Origin: Filimonas sp.
GTDB taxonomy: Bacteria > Bacteroidota > Bacteroidia > Chitinophagales > Chitinophagaceae
NCBI GenBank assembly: GCA_017306865.1
Contig: JAFKHH010000013.1
Coordinates: forward strand, 496,001 to 560,000
Direction: 5' to 3'
Length of the DNA stretch: 64,000 nt
Shown here one piece after another: positions 10,901 to 19,305 of this stretch; position 1 is the stretch's first letter; the number at the start of each line of letters is the position of its first letter. Both the position numbers and the translations under genes were made by a program. The notes under the pieces are model-generated. The model saw nothing but the letters and a program-made list of their open reading frames with translations, did no database searches and was not told where the DNA came from.

Positions 10901-11029
10901 TTCTTTAAAAAAGATGCGCCATTTGATCCTGAGCAGGTATCCGGTGTAAATGCAGGCGGCGTTGGTATAGATGCTTTTGGTTTGCCGGCATACAGAAGTA
11001 TAGGCTTTAGTTTCAAATGCACGTTTTAA
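7913..11029 (+). CDS. SusC/RagA TonB-dependent transporter (no STN domain)
   Basis: The 1038-residue outer-membrane transporter has a signal peptide ('MKRFLLGFVLLLLHYAAFSQ'), a carboxypeptidase-D-like domain (about residues 24-105), the SusC plug ('NGKVAGVQVNRTSGGAGG', 'LYVIDGMPI', 'GSQGSNGVILITTKKG') and a long barrel ending in 'KCTF'. It lacks the STN domain of its paralogue at 4117, so it should transport but not signal. The SusD gene follows after 166 bases, which makes this the likely partner of that lipoprotein. ATG 7913 is preferred over the TTG two codons upstream. The two transporters align over nearly their whole length, which points to tandem duplication followed by loss or gain of STN. 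Confidence 0.93.
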   Translation: MKRFLLGFVLLLLHYAAFSQTRTLTGTVTDSLGKAVMSASIKVSGSATGTVTNDHGQFTLAVANRSVTLEITSAGYAAKVVTADAQTNNISVVLSTDTRQLETIVVTALGITRKARSLTYSTQTVGSDELNTVKNTNVMNSLNGKVAGVQVNRTSGGAGGSVRIVLRGDKSTRNSQPLYVIDGMPIANQIGGPDPGLYNSAPDAGDILSTINPEDIEAINILKGASASALYGSQGSNGVILITTKKGKAGTTKVDFSSNVTFDNVSVLPKLQYNYMQSTPATATAPGSEDSWGAKGAANSGYVKDFFQTGVTFINSISLSSGNEKSSNYLSYSNTDNKGILPTSTFKQNTLSFRQTSKLLNDKLTFDGTFMGSIQNAHNRLTPGVYYSPLTGLYMFPRGLDFNQYKNYEYFSSSRYLNAQNWWNINYDKDQANGGWGGLDYQQNPYWVMNRNPVDNRNQNVYASASLKYQIASWLSIQARGNINNFINEYQRNIYATTQSTLARFNGNLATNRTDKTTIYGDLLLIGDKQLNKDWGFNFTAGASLQNQRGKMLNVLGSPTVPNVFLESALDKATIDIRNYDVNSNQPARKNVHSVFGSVQFNYQNKIFVDFADRNDWSSTLAFTPTEKKGYNYYSAGASAVLSELLTLPKAINFAKLRVSYAQVGNDIAAFSTYPLYTFNMGGIANPPSSTPPSTSVYPNLALKPETNKSFEVGAQLALFNNRLSVDFTWYKSNTYNQYFSGVNLQLTGTTKSDVNAGNIQNTGVEASVSYKVIQSKKISWTTTLNFSHNTNKIVSLFDNGAISGNENSIYGLGSSGGYTKLKQGGSFGDLYGRTVKTDAQGRMIVSSSTHLPTFVDDSLICNPNPKFILGWNNTFNIDRFAISFLIDGKFGGKVLSITEGYLDQLGVSQRTGQARDNGNNVYISNAVDETGKAWSGNVNAKDYYTSIGGKTPAGSLYSFSATAIRMREVSVSYRFPMTGKFVKDIRVGVIGNNLFFFKKDAPFDPEQVSGVNAGGVGIDAFGLPAYRSIGFSFKCTF

Positions 11030-11032
11030 AAA

Positions 11033-11190
11033 GATTGGAAATTTAATATTTGAGATTTGAAATTTGAGATGAGTTCCTTCGCCCTGGTTCGTGTCCTCAC
11101 GAACCAGCCAGGTACCGGTTCGTGAGGACACGAACCGAGGCTTATCAAAAGAACCATCTCAAATTTCAAATCTAAAATCTCAAATCATTT
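11033..11190. repeat. Composite repeat: AT arms around two hairpin cores
   Basis: The left arm ('tttgagatttgaaatttgag', near 11050-11070) and the right arm ('ctcaaatttcaaatct', near 11158-11173) are inverted copies. Between them lie two perfect palindromes. The one at 11084-11107 has arms 'ctggttcgtg' and 'cacgaaccag'. The one at 11117-11136 has arms 'ggttcgtg' and 'cacgaacc'. The element fills the gap between susC and susD and could fold into a branched hairpin in the transcript. Confidence 0.85.
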
Positions 11191-11195
11191 ATACA

Positions 11196-12833
11196 ATGTC
11201 AAAAACATATATACATAAAATATTCACCGCAGGAGCTGTTGCAGCACTACTTGCCGCAGGATGTACGAAAGATTTTAAAAGTATCAATACCAATCCCGCA
11301 GGTGTAACGGACGACGTGTTCCAGGCAGATTTCCAGGCGCTCGTATTGCCATTGCAGAATGCACAGCGCAGCCTGGTGCATTACATTAACTGGGAATACC
11401 AGTTGCAGGAAAACCTCAACGCAGATATTTACAGCGGCTTTATGATGAGCCCCACACCATTCAACGGAGGTAACAACAATGGTAATTACTTTATGATGGA
11501 TGGCTGGAACGAGTGGGTGCTGAACATTGCGTATGATGGTGTAATGCAAGCCAATGCTGACTTTGTAAAAAAGAGCCAGACATATAGCGGCGTAGACCTG
11601 TCAGATGCAGCGGCTATGTCGCGCATACTGAACGTAATAGAGATGCACCGCGCTGCAGATGTATTCGGCCCGGTTATCTATTCGCATTATGGTAAACCAA
11701 ATGCAGATCTTTCAATCGACTACGATTCACAACAGGACGCTTATAAAGCATTCTTTGCAGACCTTGATTCTGCAGTAACGAATCTTACGCCGTTTGTAGC
11801 CGGTACAAAGAAAGTAGGTACAGCCTTTAAAAAAGCTGACCTTATCTATGGCGGCGACCCAGTTAAGTGGCTGAAGCTGGCCAATACACTGCGTTTGCGT
11901 TTGGCATTGCGTATTGTATATGCAGATGCCACCACAGCAAAAACACAAGGAGAGAAAGCGCTGGCAAATGCAACAGGCCTGCTGAGCGATAACGGGGATA
12001 ACGCATTTGTAACCTATGGCAGTGAAAGTCCGATCGGTGTGATCATCAACGATTGGGATGATATAAGGGCAGGCGCGCCATTCAGTTCATTTATGAACGG
12101 ATACAACGATCCGCGTAAAACACGTGTGCTTGCACCTGCATCAGATGCCGCAGTAGCAGGCCAGTACATTGGCATCAGGAATGGTGTAGCGATCGATGCA
12201 AAAGCACGTTACTCCGGCTATTCCAAAGTGATAGCAAAAGCAGCCAGCAGTGATTATTTTGATAAATTAAACGGTAAAGCAAAGATTGCAACGGCAGCCG
12301 AAGCATGGTTCCTGAAAGCGGAAGCGGCATTAAGAGGCTGGGCAAATGCGGGCGATATACAAGTAGCATACGAGACAGGTATAGACAGGTCGTTTGATGA
12401 GTGGGGCGCAGGTTCTGCTGCTGCATACAAAGCGGATGCAACAAGTACGGCAAGTCCATATATAGACCCTAAAGCGCAAGTGGCTGGCGCAAATAATGTA
12501 CCGGTGGGGAATGCTAACCTGAGTACAATTACGATCAAATGGAACACTGGCGCAGCTACAGAAGAAAAGCTGGAACGCATTATGACGCAAAAGTGGATTG
12601 CGCTTTACCCTGACGGACAAGAAGCCTGGTCTGAGGTACGCCGTACAAGGTATCCTAAACTGTTCCCGGTTGTAGTAAATAACAGTAACGGCACCGTTAC
12701 AGGATTTATTAAACGTTTGCCAATACCATCTAAATATAAAAACAGTAACAAAGCCGGTTACGACAAAGCAATGACCACACTTGGCGGTAATGATGATGCA
12801 GGAACGAAAGTGTGGTGGGATAAGAAACCTTAG
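11196..12833 (+). CDS. SusD/RagB-type surface glycan-binding lipoprotein
   Basis: The 545-residue protein matches the SusD-like family. Its lipoprotein signal ends 'AALLAAGC' (Cys23), and the mature start 'TKDFKSINTNPAGVTDD' is typical of the SusD-like 2 group. TPR-like helical stretches follow, with conserved ends such as 'IMTQKWIALYPDGQEAWSEVRRTRYP'. It should sit as a lid on the SusC barrel and bind the oligosaccharide at the cell surface. The frame is open upstream to 11091 through repeat sequence, but ATG 11196 directly precedes the lipoprotein signal and is chosen. Confidence 0.93.
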   Translation: MSKTYIHKIFTAGAVAALLAAGCTKDFKSINTNPAGVTDDVFQADFQALVLPLQNAQRSLVHYINWEYQLQENLNADIYSGFMMSPTPFNGGNNNGNYFMMDGWNEWVLNIAYDGVMQANADFVKKSQTYSGVDLSDAAAMSRILNVIEMHRAADVFGPVIYSHYGKPNADLSIDYDSQQDAYKAFFADLDSAVTNLTPFVAGTKKVGTAFKKADLIYGGDPVKWLKLANTLRLRLALRIVYADATTAKTQGEKALANATGLLSDNGDNAFVTYGSESPIGVIINDWDDIRAGAPFSSFMNGYNDPRKTRVLAPASDAAVAGQYIGIRNGVAIDAKARYSGYSKVIAKAASSDYFDKLNGKAKIATAAEAWFLKAEAALRGWANAGDIQVAYETGIDRSFDEWGAGSAAAYKADATSTASPYIDPKAQVAGANNVPVGNANLSTITIKWNTGAATEEKLERIMTQKWIALYPDGQEAWSEVRRTRYPKLFPVVVNNSNGTVTGFIKRLPIPSKYKNSNKAGYDKAMTTLGGNDDAGTKVWWDKKP

Positions 12834-12949
12834 TAGTTAAGTAGTCGTTTTTATATGGCAATTCAGTGGCGGGGCGTATGTGAATCTTTATTTGTGTACA
12901 AAACCGCCATTTATTATTCGGTTACAGGTTACTGGTAGTCGGGCAGGTC

Positions 12950-13028
12950 AGATTTGAAATTTGAGATTTAAGATGAATTGGCGGAGTAGGGTCATTCATT
13001 TCAAATTTTAAATCTCAAATCTCAAATG
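12950..13028. repeat. AT-arm inverted repeat without a strong core
   Basis: 'gatttgaaatttgagattta' at 12951-12970 faces 'ttcaaattttaaatctcaaa' near 13000-13019. The spacer ('gaattggcggagtagggtcattc') holds no strong hairpin. It lies between susD and the GH92 gene. Confidence 0.7.
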
Positions 13029-13120
13029 TTGCTGCCTTTGCGTGAAATGTGATAGCATTAAATATGTCTGCGTATTATAGCAATAAACTATTATTGTGTC
13101 CAATTACAAAAAACTAGTGT

Positions 13121-15310
13121 ATGAATCGTTTTGCTAAATGCGCAATTGCCTTTTTGCTGGCTGGTTCTTTTTCTGCCCAGGCACAACGCCTGACCACGTA
13201 TGTAGATCCCTTTATAGGAACGGGGGGGCATGGGCACACCTTTCCTGGTGCAACTGTTCCGTTCGGTATGGTGCAGTTAAGTCCGGACAACGGACACCAG
13301 GGATGGGACTGGTGCGGCGGCTATCATTACAGTGATACCATTATTACAGGGTTTAGCCACATGCACCTGAGCGGTACAGGTATTGGTGACTGGTGTGACA
13401 TATCTGTAATGCCACAAACACGCTTGTCTGCAAAAGGTGTAAGTGATACAATAGGCTTTAGTCACAGGAATGAAAAAGCAACCCCCGGTTATTACCAGGT
13501 AAAACTAAACAACGGGATCAATGTAGCGCTGACTGCAACAGAACGTTGTGGATTGCATAACATTAGTTTTCCGGCAAAAACGCAGCCTGTTGTAAAAGTG
13601 GACCTTGGGTTCCGCATCAACTGGGACAAGCCGACCGCATCTTACATCAGGCAACTGAACGATTCTACAATAGAAGGATACAGGTACTCTACCGGTTGGG
13701 CCAAAACACAACGTGTCTACTTTGTAATACGCACCTCAAAAGCGATTAAGAAAATATATCTCGATGATGCTGGTGTGAGCGCCGAAGGGCAAACGCTGGA
13801 AGGAAAAGCTGTACGTGCACAACTGCTGTTCGATGAAAGCAAAGGGAATAATGTATTATACAAAGTTGCGCTTTCTACCGTAAGTACAGCGAAAGCATTG
13901 GACGCCTTAAATGAAATAAAAGGCTGGTCCTTTGATAAAGTGAAAGCAAGTGCAGAAGCCAAGTGGGAGCAAGAGCTGGAAAAAATGCAGATCAATACAG
14001 CGGACGCAAAGCTGAAACGTATTTTCTATACAGCACTGTACCATACCTGTGTAATGCCCGCTCTATACTCAGATGCGGATGGCAGCTACCAGAATGCAGC
14101 AGGTAAAGTAGCGGCAATGCCTGGCGGTAAACAACGTTACAACGTGTTTTCATTGTGGGATACATTTCGCGCATTGAATCCATTGTTCACGCTGACGCAA
14201 GATGTACGTTACAGCGATATGCTGAATAGCCTGCTGGTATTTTACAAAGAGAACGGCTTATTGCCCGTGTGGGACCTTAGCAGCAATGAGACCAATTGTA
14301 TGACGGGTTACCATGCCGTACCGGTATTAGCAGACGCTGTACTGAAAGGCATTAAAGGCTTTGATGTACAACTGGCTTATGAGGCTATGAAGAAAAGCTC
14401 CATGCAGGACGTACGCGGTACAAATTTCTATCGCCAGTATGGTTATATACCGCAGGATAAGTATGGAAGCAGCGTAACAGTAACATTAGAGTATGCTTAT
14501 GATGACTGGTGTATAGCACAGGTTGCAAAACATTTGGGAAAGAACGATGACTACGCGTATTATATGAAACGCGCCAACTCCTGGCAGAATGTATTTGACA
14601 GTACAATTGGTTTTGCAAGGGCCAAAAATTCAGACGGCAAATGGGTAGAGCCATTCGACCCCTTTTACTCAGAGCATGATGCGGATAAAGCAATGTTTAC
14701 CGAAGGTAATTCATGGCAGCATACCTTCTTTGTACCGCACGATGTAACGGGACTTGCAATGAAATATGGCAGCTATGAAAAATTTGCTAAAAAACTGGAT
14801 GAACTTTTTTCGGTGAACTCTGCAATGACAGGGGAGAACCAGTCGCCGGACGTAAGTGGCATGATCGGTCAGTATGCACATGGCAATGAGCCTAGCCACC
14901 ACATCGCATACATGTATGATTTCATTGGTATGCCATGGAAAACACAGGCACGTGTACGTATGATCGTTGACTCTATGTACCACGACAATCCTGACGGGTA
15001 TGCGGGCAATGAAGACTGCGGGCAAATGAGCGCATGGGGCGTATGGAGCATAGCAGGTTTATATCCTGCCAACCCTGCCAGTGGTCAATACATGTTTGGC
15101 AGCCCATCTGCAGACGAAGTGCGCATAGCGGTTCCCGCAGGTAAGTTCATCATTAAAGCAAAGAACAATAGCAAAAAGAATGTTTACATCCAGTCAGTAA
15201 CGCTGAATGGGAAGCCATACGATAAAAACTATATCACTCACGATACTATTTTAAAAGGAGGAGTCTTAGAATTTACAATGGGCCAGCAACCGGACATAAC
15301 ACGTCGTTAA
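13121..15310 (+). CDS. GH92 family alpha-mannosidase
   Basis: The 729-residue protein has the hallmark GH92 start 'YVDPFIGTGGHGHTFPG' (residues 27-43), followed by 'VPFGMVQLSPD' and 'GFSHMHLSGTG'. The C-terminal (alpha/alpha)6 domain carries 'GNEPSHHIAYMYDF' and 'GNEDCGQMSAWGVWS', the motifs with the catalytic and calcium-binding residues. GH92 enzymes are calcium-dependent exo-alpha-mannosidases that remove alpha-1,2 (some alpha-1,3, -1,4 or -1,6) mannose. The signal peptide 'MNRFAKCAIAFLLAGSFSAQA' has no lipobox, so the enzyme is probably periplasmic. In this locus it would trim the arms of imported high-mannose oligosaccharides. Exact linkage specificity cannot be read. Confidence 0.93.
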   Translation: MNRFAKCAIAFLLAGSFSAQAQRLTTYVDPFIGTGGHGHTFPGATVPFGMVQLSPDNGHQGWDWCGGYHYSDTIITGFSHMHLSGTGIGDWCDISVMPQTRLSAKGVSDTIGFSHRNEKATPGYYQVKLNNGINVALTATERCGLHNISFPAKTQPVVKVDLGFRINWDKPTASYIRQLNDSTIEGYRYSTGWAKTQRVYFVIRTSKAIKKIYLDDAGVSAEGQTLEGKAVRAQLLFDESKGNNVLYKVALSTVSTAKALDALNEIKGWSFDKVKASAEAKWEQELEKMQINTADAKLKRIFYTALYHTCVMPALYSDADGSYQNAAGKVAAMPGGKQRYNVFSLWDTFRALNPLFTLTQDVRYSDMLNSLLVFYKENGLLPVWDLSSNETNCMTGYHAVPVLADAVLKGIKGFDVQLAYEAMKKSSMQDVRGTNFYRQYGYIPQDKYGSSVTVTLEYAYDDWCIAQVAKHLGKNDDYAYYMKRANSWQNVFDSTIGFARAKNSDGKWVEPFDPFYSEHDADKAMFTEGNSWQHTFFVPHDVTGLAMKYGSYEKFAKKLDELFSVNSAMTGENQSPDVSGMIGQYAHGNEPSHHIAYMYDFIGMPWKTQARVRMIVDSMYHDNPDGYAGNEDCGQMSAWGVWSIAGLYPANPASGQYMFGSPSADEVRIAVPAGKFIIKAKNNSKKNVYIQSVTLNGKPYDKNYITHDTILKGGVLEFTMGQQPDITRR

Positions 15311-15379
15311 AATCTGATGCCTATGATGGAACGGAGTCGTACCCGACATTTTCAGCATTGTTAATTAAAACCGATAACC

Positions 15380-16621
15380 ATGGTAAGACAATTAAAATCA
15401 ATCTCGCAAAATGTTCTCGTACTCACAACGGCATCCATTGCCCTCTTTTTCTTTTCATGCAAAAAGGATATGACTGATCAGCAAAGCCTTTCTGCACTGA
15501 ATAATTCAAGCTCAGGCACAGCGCAGCCCGCAGCTATTGGCGTAACAGGCCCCAAAGGGGTTTGCTATGTAGAAGTAAACAGTAATGATATACGCAATGT
15601 AGGCAACTACACCCTTACTACAGGTGAACAGTTGTTTGACATAGGTATCATCTTCGCTGCTAACATCAACTACAATACGACCACACAGACTGCACAATTG
15701 TATTTTAATACACAGGTGACAAATGTGCTGAGCAACAAGACAACCTATATCCAGCCCTTGCAAAGCAAAGGCATCAAAGTATTACTGTCTATCCTGGGTA
15801 ACCACCAGGGGGCAGGCTTTTGTAACTTCACCAGTAAAGCATCTGCGCAAGCTTTTGCGCAACAGTTAAGCAATGCCGTTACAACCTACGGGTTAGACGG
15901 CATTGACTTTGACGATGAGTATGCGGATTATGGCACCAATAGTACAGGCCAGCCAAACGATAGTTCCTTTGTATTCCTTGTATCTGCTTTACGCCAGTTA
16001 ATGCCAGACAAAATCATTTCATTCTATTATTATGGCCCTGCGGCCTCACGCTTGTCTTATGGTGGTGTTACTGTCGGTTCAAAAGTAAACTACAGTTGGA
16101 ATGCGATCTACGGAACCTATTCAGTACCGAACGTACCGGGGTTGACTGCTGCTAATCTTGGGCCTGCTGCGGTAGATATACAAAGCACCAGCTCATCTAC
16201 AGCGGCATCGCTGGCTACACAAACAGTAAGTAATAATTATGGTATATACCTGTATTACAACTTGCCAAACACAGATGCGCACACCTGGCTTACGAGCGTA
16301 TCAAATGCGCTGTATGGAAAAGCTACTGTGTACAATGGCGGCGGCGCAACTACCGGTGTTAATTTCTACCAGGATATTAACTACGGAGGTACTGCTACGG
16401 CTGCTATACCAAAGGGTAACTATACACTTGCCCAGTTACAAGCCTATGGTTTTGTAAACGATTGGGCATCTTCTGTAAAAATTCCGAGCGGGTGGACAGT
16501 GACCATGTACGCCAATGATAATTTTACCGGAACATCATGGACCTTAACATCCAGTAAAACAAATTTTACAACATTATCGCCCAATGCGAATGATGTAGTA
16601 ACTTCTGTAAAGATTCAATAA
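15380..16621 (+). CDS. GH18 Endo H-like endo-beta-N-acetylglucosaminidase with crystallin-like C-terminus
   Basis: The 413-residue lipoprotein (signal ending 'IALFFFSC', Cys27) has a GH18 barrel at about residues 55-310. The catalytic motif 'DGIDFDDEYADYG' starts near residue 173; Asp178 and Glu180 correspond to the Endo H catalytic pair. 'NDSSFVFLVSALRQLMPDKI' and 'GPAASRLSYGG' also follow the Streptomyces Endo H sequence closely. Such enzymes cut between the two core GlcNAc residues of high-mannose N-glycans. The last ~95 residues ('VNFYQDINYGGTATAAIPKG...VTMYANDNFTGTSWTL') look like a beta/gamma-crystallin-type module, an unusual appendix for this family. As a surface lipoprotein it would release glycans from glycoproteins for SusC/SusD capture. 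Confidence 0.9.
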   Translation: MVRQLKSISQNVLVLTTASIALFFFSCKKDMTDQQSLSALNNSSSGTAQPAAIGVTGPKGVCYVEVNSNDIRNVGNYTLTTGEQLFDIGIIFAANINYNTTTQTAQLYFNTQVTNVLSNKTTYIQPLQSKGIKVLLSILGNHQGAGFCNFTSKASAQAFAQQLSNAVTTYGLDGIDFDDEYADYGTNSTGQPNDSSFVFLVSALRQLMPDKIISFYYYGPAASRLSYGGVTVGSKVNYSWNAIYGTYSVPNVPGLTAANLGPAAVDIQSTSSSTAASLATQTVSNNYGIYLYYNLPNTDAHTWLTSVSNALYGKATVYNGGGATTGVNFYQDINYGGTATAAIPKGNYTLAQLQAYGFVNDWASSVKIPSGWTVTMYANDNFTGTSWTLTSSKTNFTTLSPNANDVVTSVKIQ

Positions 16622-16629
16622 TCAAATAT

Positions 16630-16662
16630 GCGCCCGGCATTTCACCGTGCCGGGTGCTTTTT
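16630..16662 (+). terminator. Intrinsic terminator after the GH18 gene
   Basis: The stem 'gcgcccggca' / 'tgccgggtgc' (16630-16639 with 16648-16657) is followed at once by five T. The next gene's possible start codons begin right behind it, so GH2 expression needs read-through or its own promoter. Confidence 0.75.
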
Positions 16663-16668
16663 ATGTGT

Positions 16669-19302
16669 ATGCAAAATCTGAAACGCCGTATCTTCTTTCT
16701 ATTGTTTGTATTAAGTACATGTACTGCCTCTTATGCGCAAAACGTAACAGAGCTGAGTACGGGCTGGAAATGTCTGCCTGTAAGTGAAGTAAAGCAAAAT
16801 GGCAACCAGTTAAGTGATCCGTCATTTAACACCGGCAGTTGGATGCCTGCTACTGTTCCCGGAACAGTATTGACAACACTGCTGAATAACCACAAAATAC
16901 CAGATCCTTTTTACGGGATGAATAATAAATACATTGCCGATGTCTATGATAAAGGCAATGAATATTATACCTACTGGTTTGTAAAAGACTTTGAAGAAAC
17001 AAAACCACAAGGCGATGGGAACGTATTTCTTGAGCTGCGTGGTGTAAACTATAAATGCCTCCTCTTTTTAAATGGCAAACAAATAACGGCTGATGCGCAT
17101 GAAGGAATGTTCCTGCGACAGTCTTATAATATTTCTTCTTTTTTAAATGCACATGGGAAAAACAGGCTGGCCATTATCGTGTATCCGCCAACTGTTCCCG
17201 GCAATCCCAATGGTGGGCAGGGCGGTGATGGTACCATCGCCCGCAATGTGTCTTTGCAGTACACAGCAGGCTGGGACTGGATTCAGCCTGTGCGTGACCG
17301 CAATACAGGTATATGGGATAAAGTGACTTTACTGCGGACGGATGCAATACGGATTAAAAACCCGCATGTAATAACACTTGTGCCGGGCGTGCGGATACCC
17401 GGTTGCCTTCAACAACCTGCTTATGTGAAAACAACTGCAGAGGTAGAAAATGCTTCTGCCAAGACCGTGCAAGGGCAGCTCTCGTTTGTGATAGACGGGC
17501 AAACCGTAACAAAAAAAATTACCCTGCAACCTCACGCCAGTGCAGAGATCACGCTGCCGGATGTAACGATCAGCCATCCGCGCCTGTGGTGGCCCAACGG
17601 GTATGGAAAACAAGAGTTGTATGACGCGCAATTCCAGGTGAGTGTAGATGGTAAACCTATCTCTGATAAAAATAAAGTGACCGTTGGCATACGGCAATTG
17701 GACAATGAATGGAACAGTACAACCATGAGCCGTGAAGTACATGTGAATGGGCAGCGTATTTTTATCAAAGGTGGCAACTGGATTATATCAGATGCGATGC
17801 TGCGTTTTACCAACGAGCGTTACGATGCAGAAGTGCGCTATCACCGGGATATGAATTTGAACCTGATCCGTGTATGGGGTGGTGCATTGGTAGAACGTCC
17901 TGAGTTTTATGCGGCATGTGATAAGTATGGCTTACTTGTGTTCCAGGACCTGTGGATGTCTGGCGATTGCAACGGGCGCTGGATGGACCCGATGAAAAAA
18001 GACGATCAGTGGACGCGGCGTAAATACCCGGATAACCATGCGCTCTATGTGGCATCTGTAGCTGACCAGGTAAAGCTGGTAAGAAACCATCCTTCCCTGG
18101 CTATCTGGTGTGGTGGTAACGAAATACCTCCACCGGCGGATATGCTGGACATTTTGCGTGATAGTATTATAGGGAAATTTGATGATACACGTTGGTTTAT
18201 CGACTACTCTAACTCCAGCGATATGTCTTACAATACGCTTGGCGATAATGGCGATGGCCCATATAACATACAGGATACAAAAACATTCTGGACAACAAAA
18301 ACATTTCCGTTTAACTCTGAAGTAGGCTCTGTAGGTGTTGGTGATTACGCTTCCCTTAAGCGTTTTATACCGGCGCAAAACCTGGTAGCGCCAACGCCTG
18401 CAGATAAGCCGGATTCTGTGTGGGACTATCATAAATATATTGGTTATAGAGATTATCCTAAAGCGTATGGAGCTGTTTCCGGTGCGGAAGACTTTGCTAT
18501 GAAAGCACAGTTGATTAACTATGATCAATACCGTGCGCTAATGGAAGGCTTCTCTTCGCACATGTGGCTGTGGTACACCGGCTCTATTATCTGGAAAACA
18601 CAAAACCCATGGACAGCACTTCGCGGACAGATGTATGATTATTACCTGGATGTAAATGCCTGCCTGTACGGGTTGAGAAAGGGCGCAGAGCCATTGCATA
18701 TAATGATGAACCCCGCAGATAGTGTGGTACACTTAGTAAACAACGGCTTTACAACGGTACACAACATTATGGCGCAGGCGCTGGTTTATGACATAAACGG
18801 AAAATGCGTAGATACTATCCAGACCTTTGCTGTAGTAGGTGCAAGCCTTTCGCAAAAAATGTTCTCTATCGGCAGCGCATTGAAGAAAGCAGATGCAGCT
18901 ACAGGATGCTTCGCCGTGTTGAAAATATTGAATGATCAGCAGGAGGTATTGGATGAAAATTTTTATTGGTTACCTGCGGTAGATGGAAACTATACAGGGT
19001 TGAAGCAAATGAAACAAGCTCCTTTGAATGTCTCTGTTGTAAAAAGAAATACACAATCCATAACTATAAAGTTGAAGAATGATAACAATGCAGTATCCTT
19101 CTTTAACCGTATTGCATTAGTTAACGAGACAACAGAAGACAGGATACTGCCTACCTTCTTCTCAGATAACTACATTAGCTTGTTACCCGGAGAAGAAAAG
19201 ATAATAACAATAGAACACACAGCTACGGCAAAACAACCCATGCGCATTTGCGTATATGGTTGGAATACGCCTAAGCAATTCCAGATTATAAAAGAAAATT
19301 AA
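16669..19302 (+). CDS. GH2 family beta-mannosidase-type enzyme
   Basis: The roughly 877-residue GH2 protein has a Sec signal ('FFLLFVLSTCTASYAQ'), a sugar-binding domain with 'MPATVPGTVLTTLL', an immunoglobulin-like sandwich ('LWWPNGYGKQELY') and a TIM barrel. The barrel carries the acid/base Glu in 'LAIWCGGNEIPPP' and a likely nucleophile Glu in 'FPFNSEVGSVG'. It resembles beta-mannosidases and mannosylglycoprotein endo-beta-mannosidases rather than beta-galactosidases; exo-beta-glucosaminidase is the main alternative. In this locus it would split the Man-beta-1,4-GlcNAc bond left after alpha-mannose removal. Upstream ATG 16663 and GTG 16654 abut or lie within the terminator, so ATG 16669 is chosen. 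The gene runs into the GH125 gene with a 3-base gap. Confidence 0.88.
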   Translation: MQNLKRRIFFLLFVLSTCTASYAQNVTELSTGWKCLPVSEVKQNGNQLSDPSFNTGSWMPATVPGTVLTTLLNNHKIPDPFYGMNNKYIADVYDKGNEYYTYWFVKDFEETKPQGDGNVFLELRGVNYKCLLFLNGKQITADAHEGMFLRQSYNISSFLNAHGKNRLAIIVYPPTVPGNPNGGQGGDGTIARNVSLQYTAGWDWIQPVRDRNTGIWDKVTLLRTDAIRIKNPHVITLVPGVRIPGCLQQPAYVKTTAEVENASAKTVQGQLSFVIDGQTVTKKITLQPHASAEITLPDVTISHPRLWWPNGYGKQELYDAQFQVSVDGKPISDKNKVTVGIRQLDNEWNSTTMSREVHVNGQRIFIKGGNWIISDAMLRFTNERYDAEVRYHRDMNLNLIRVWGGALVERPEFYAACDKYGLLVFQDLWMSGDCNGRWMDPMKKDDQWTRRKYPDNHALYVASVADQVKLVRNHPSLAIWCGGNEIPPPADMLDILRDSIIGKFDDTRWFIDYSNSSDMSYNTLGDNGDGPYNIQDTKTFWTTKTFPFNSEVGSVGVGDYASLKRFIPAQNLVAPTPADKPDSVWDYHKYIGYRDYPKAYGAVSGAEDFAMKAQLINYDQYRALMEGFSSHMWLWYTGSIIWKTQNPWTALRGQMYDYYLDVNACLYGLRKGAEPLHIMMNPADSVVHLVNNGFTTVHNIMAQALVYDINGKCVDTIQTFAVVGASLSQKMFSIGSALKKADAATGCFAVLKILNDQQEVLDENFYWLPAVDGNYTGLKQMKQAPLNVSVVKRNTQSITIKLKNDNNAVSFFNRIALVNETTEDRILPTFFSDNYISLLPGEEKIITIEHTATAKQPMRICVYGWNTPKQFQIIKEN

Positions 19303-19305
19303 TAT

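Noticed and set aside
11033-11190. CRISPR array from the repeated AAATTTGAG words
   Set aside because: The repeats are inverted and irregular, with no equal-sized unique spacers and no cas genes in the window.
17932-18528. 198-residue open frame on the minus strand
   Set aside because: It lies entirely within the GH2 gene on the opposite strand, and its product is arginine/isoleucine-rich without any family features.
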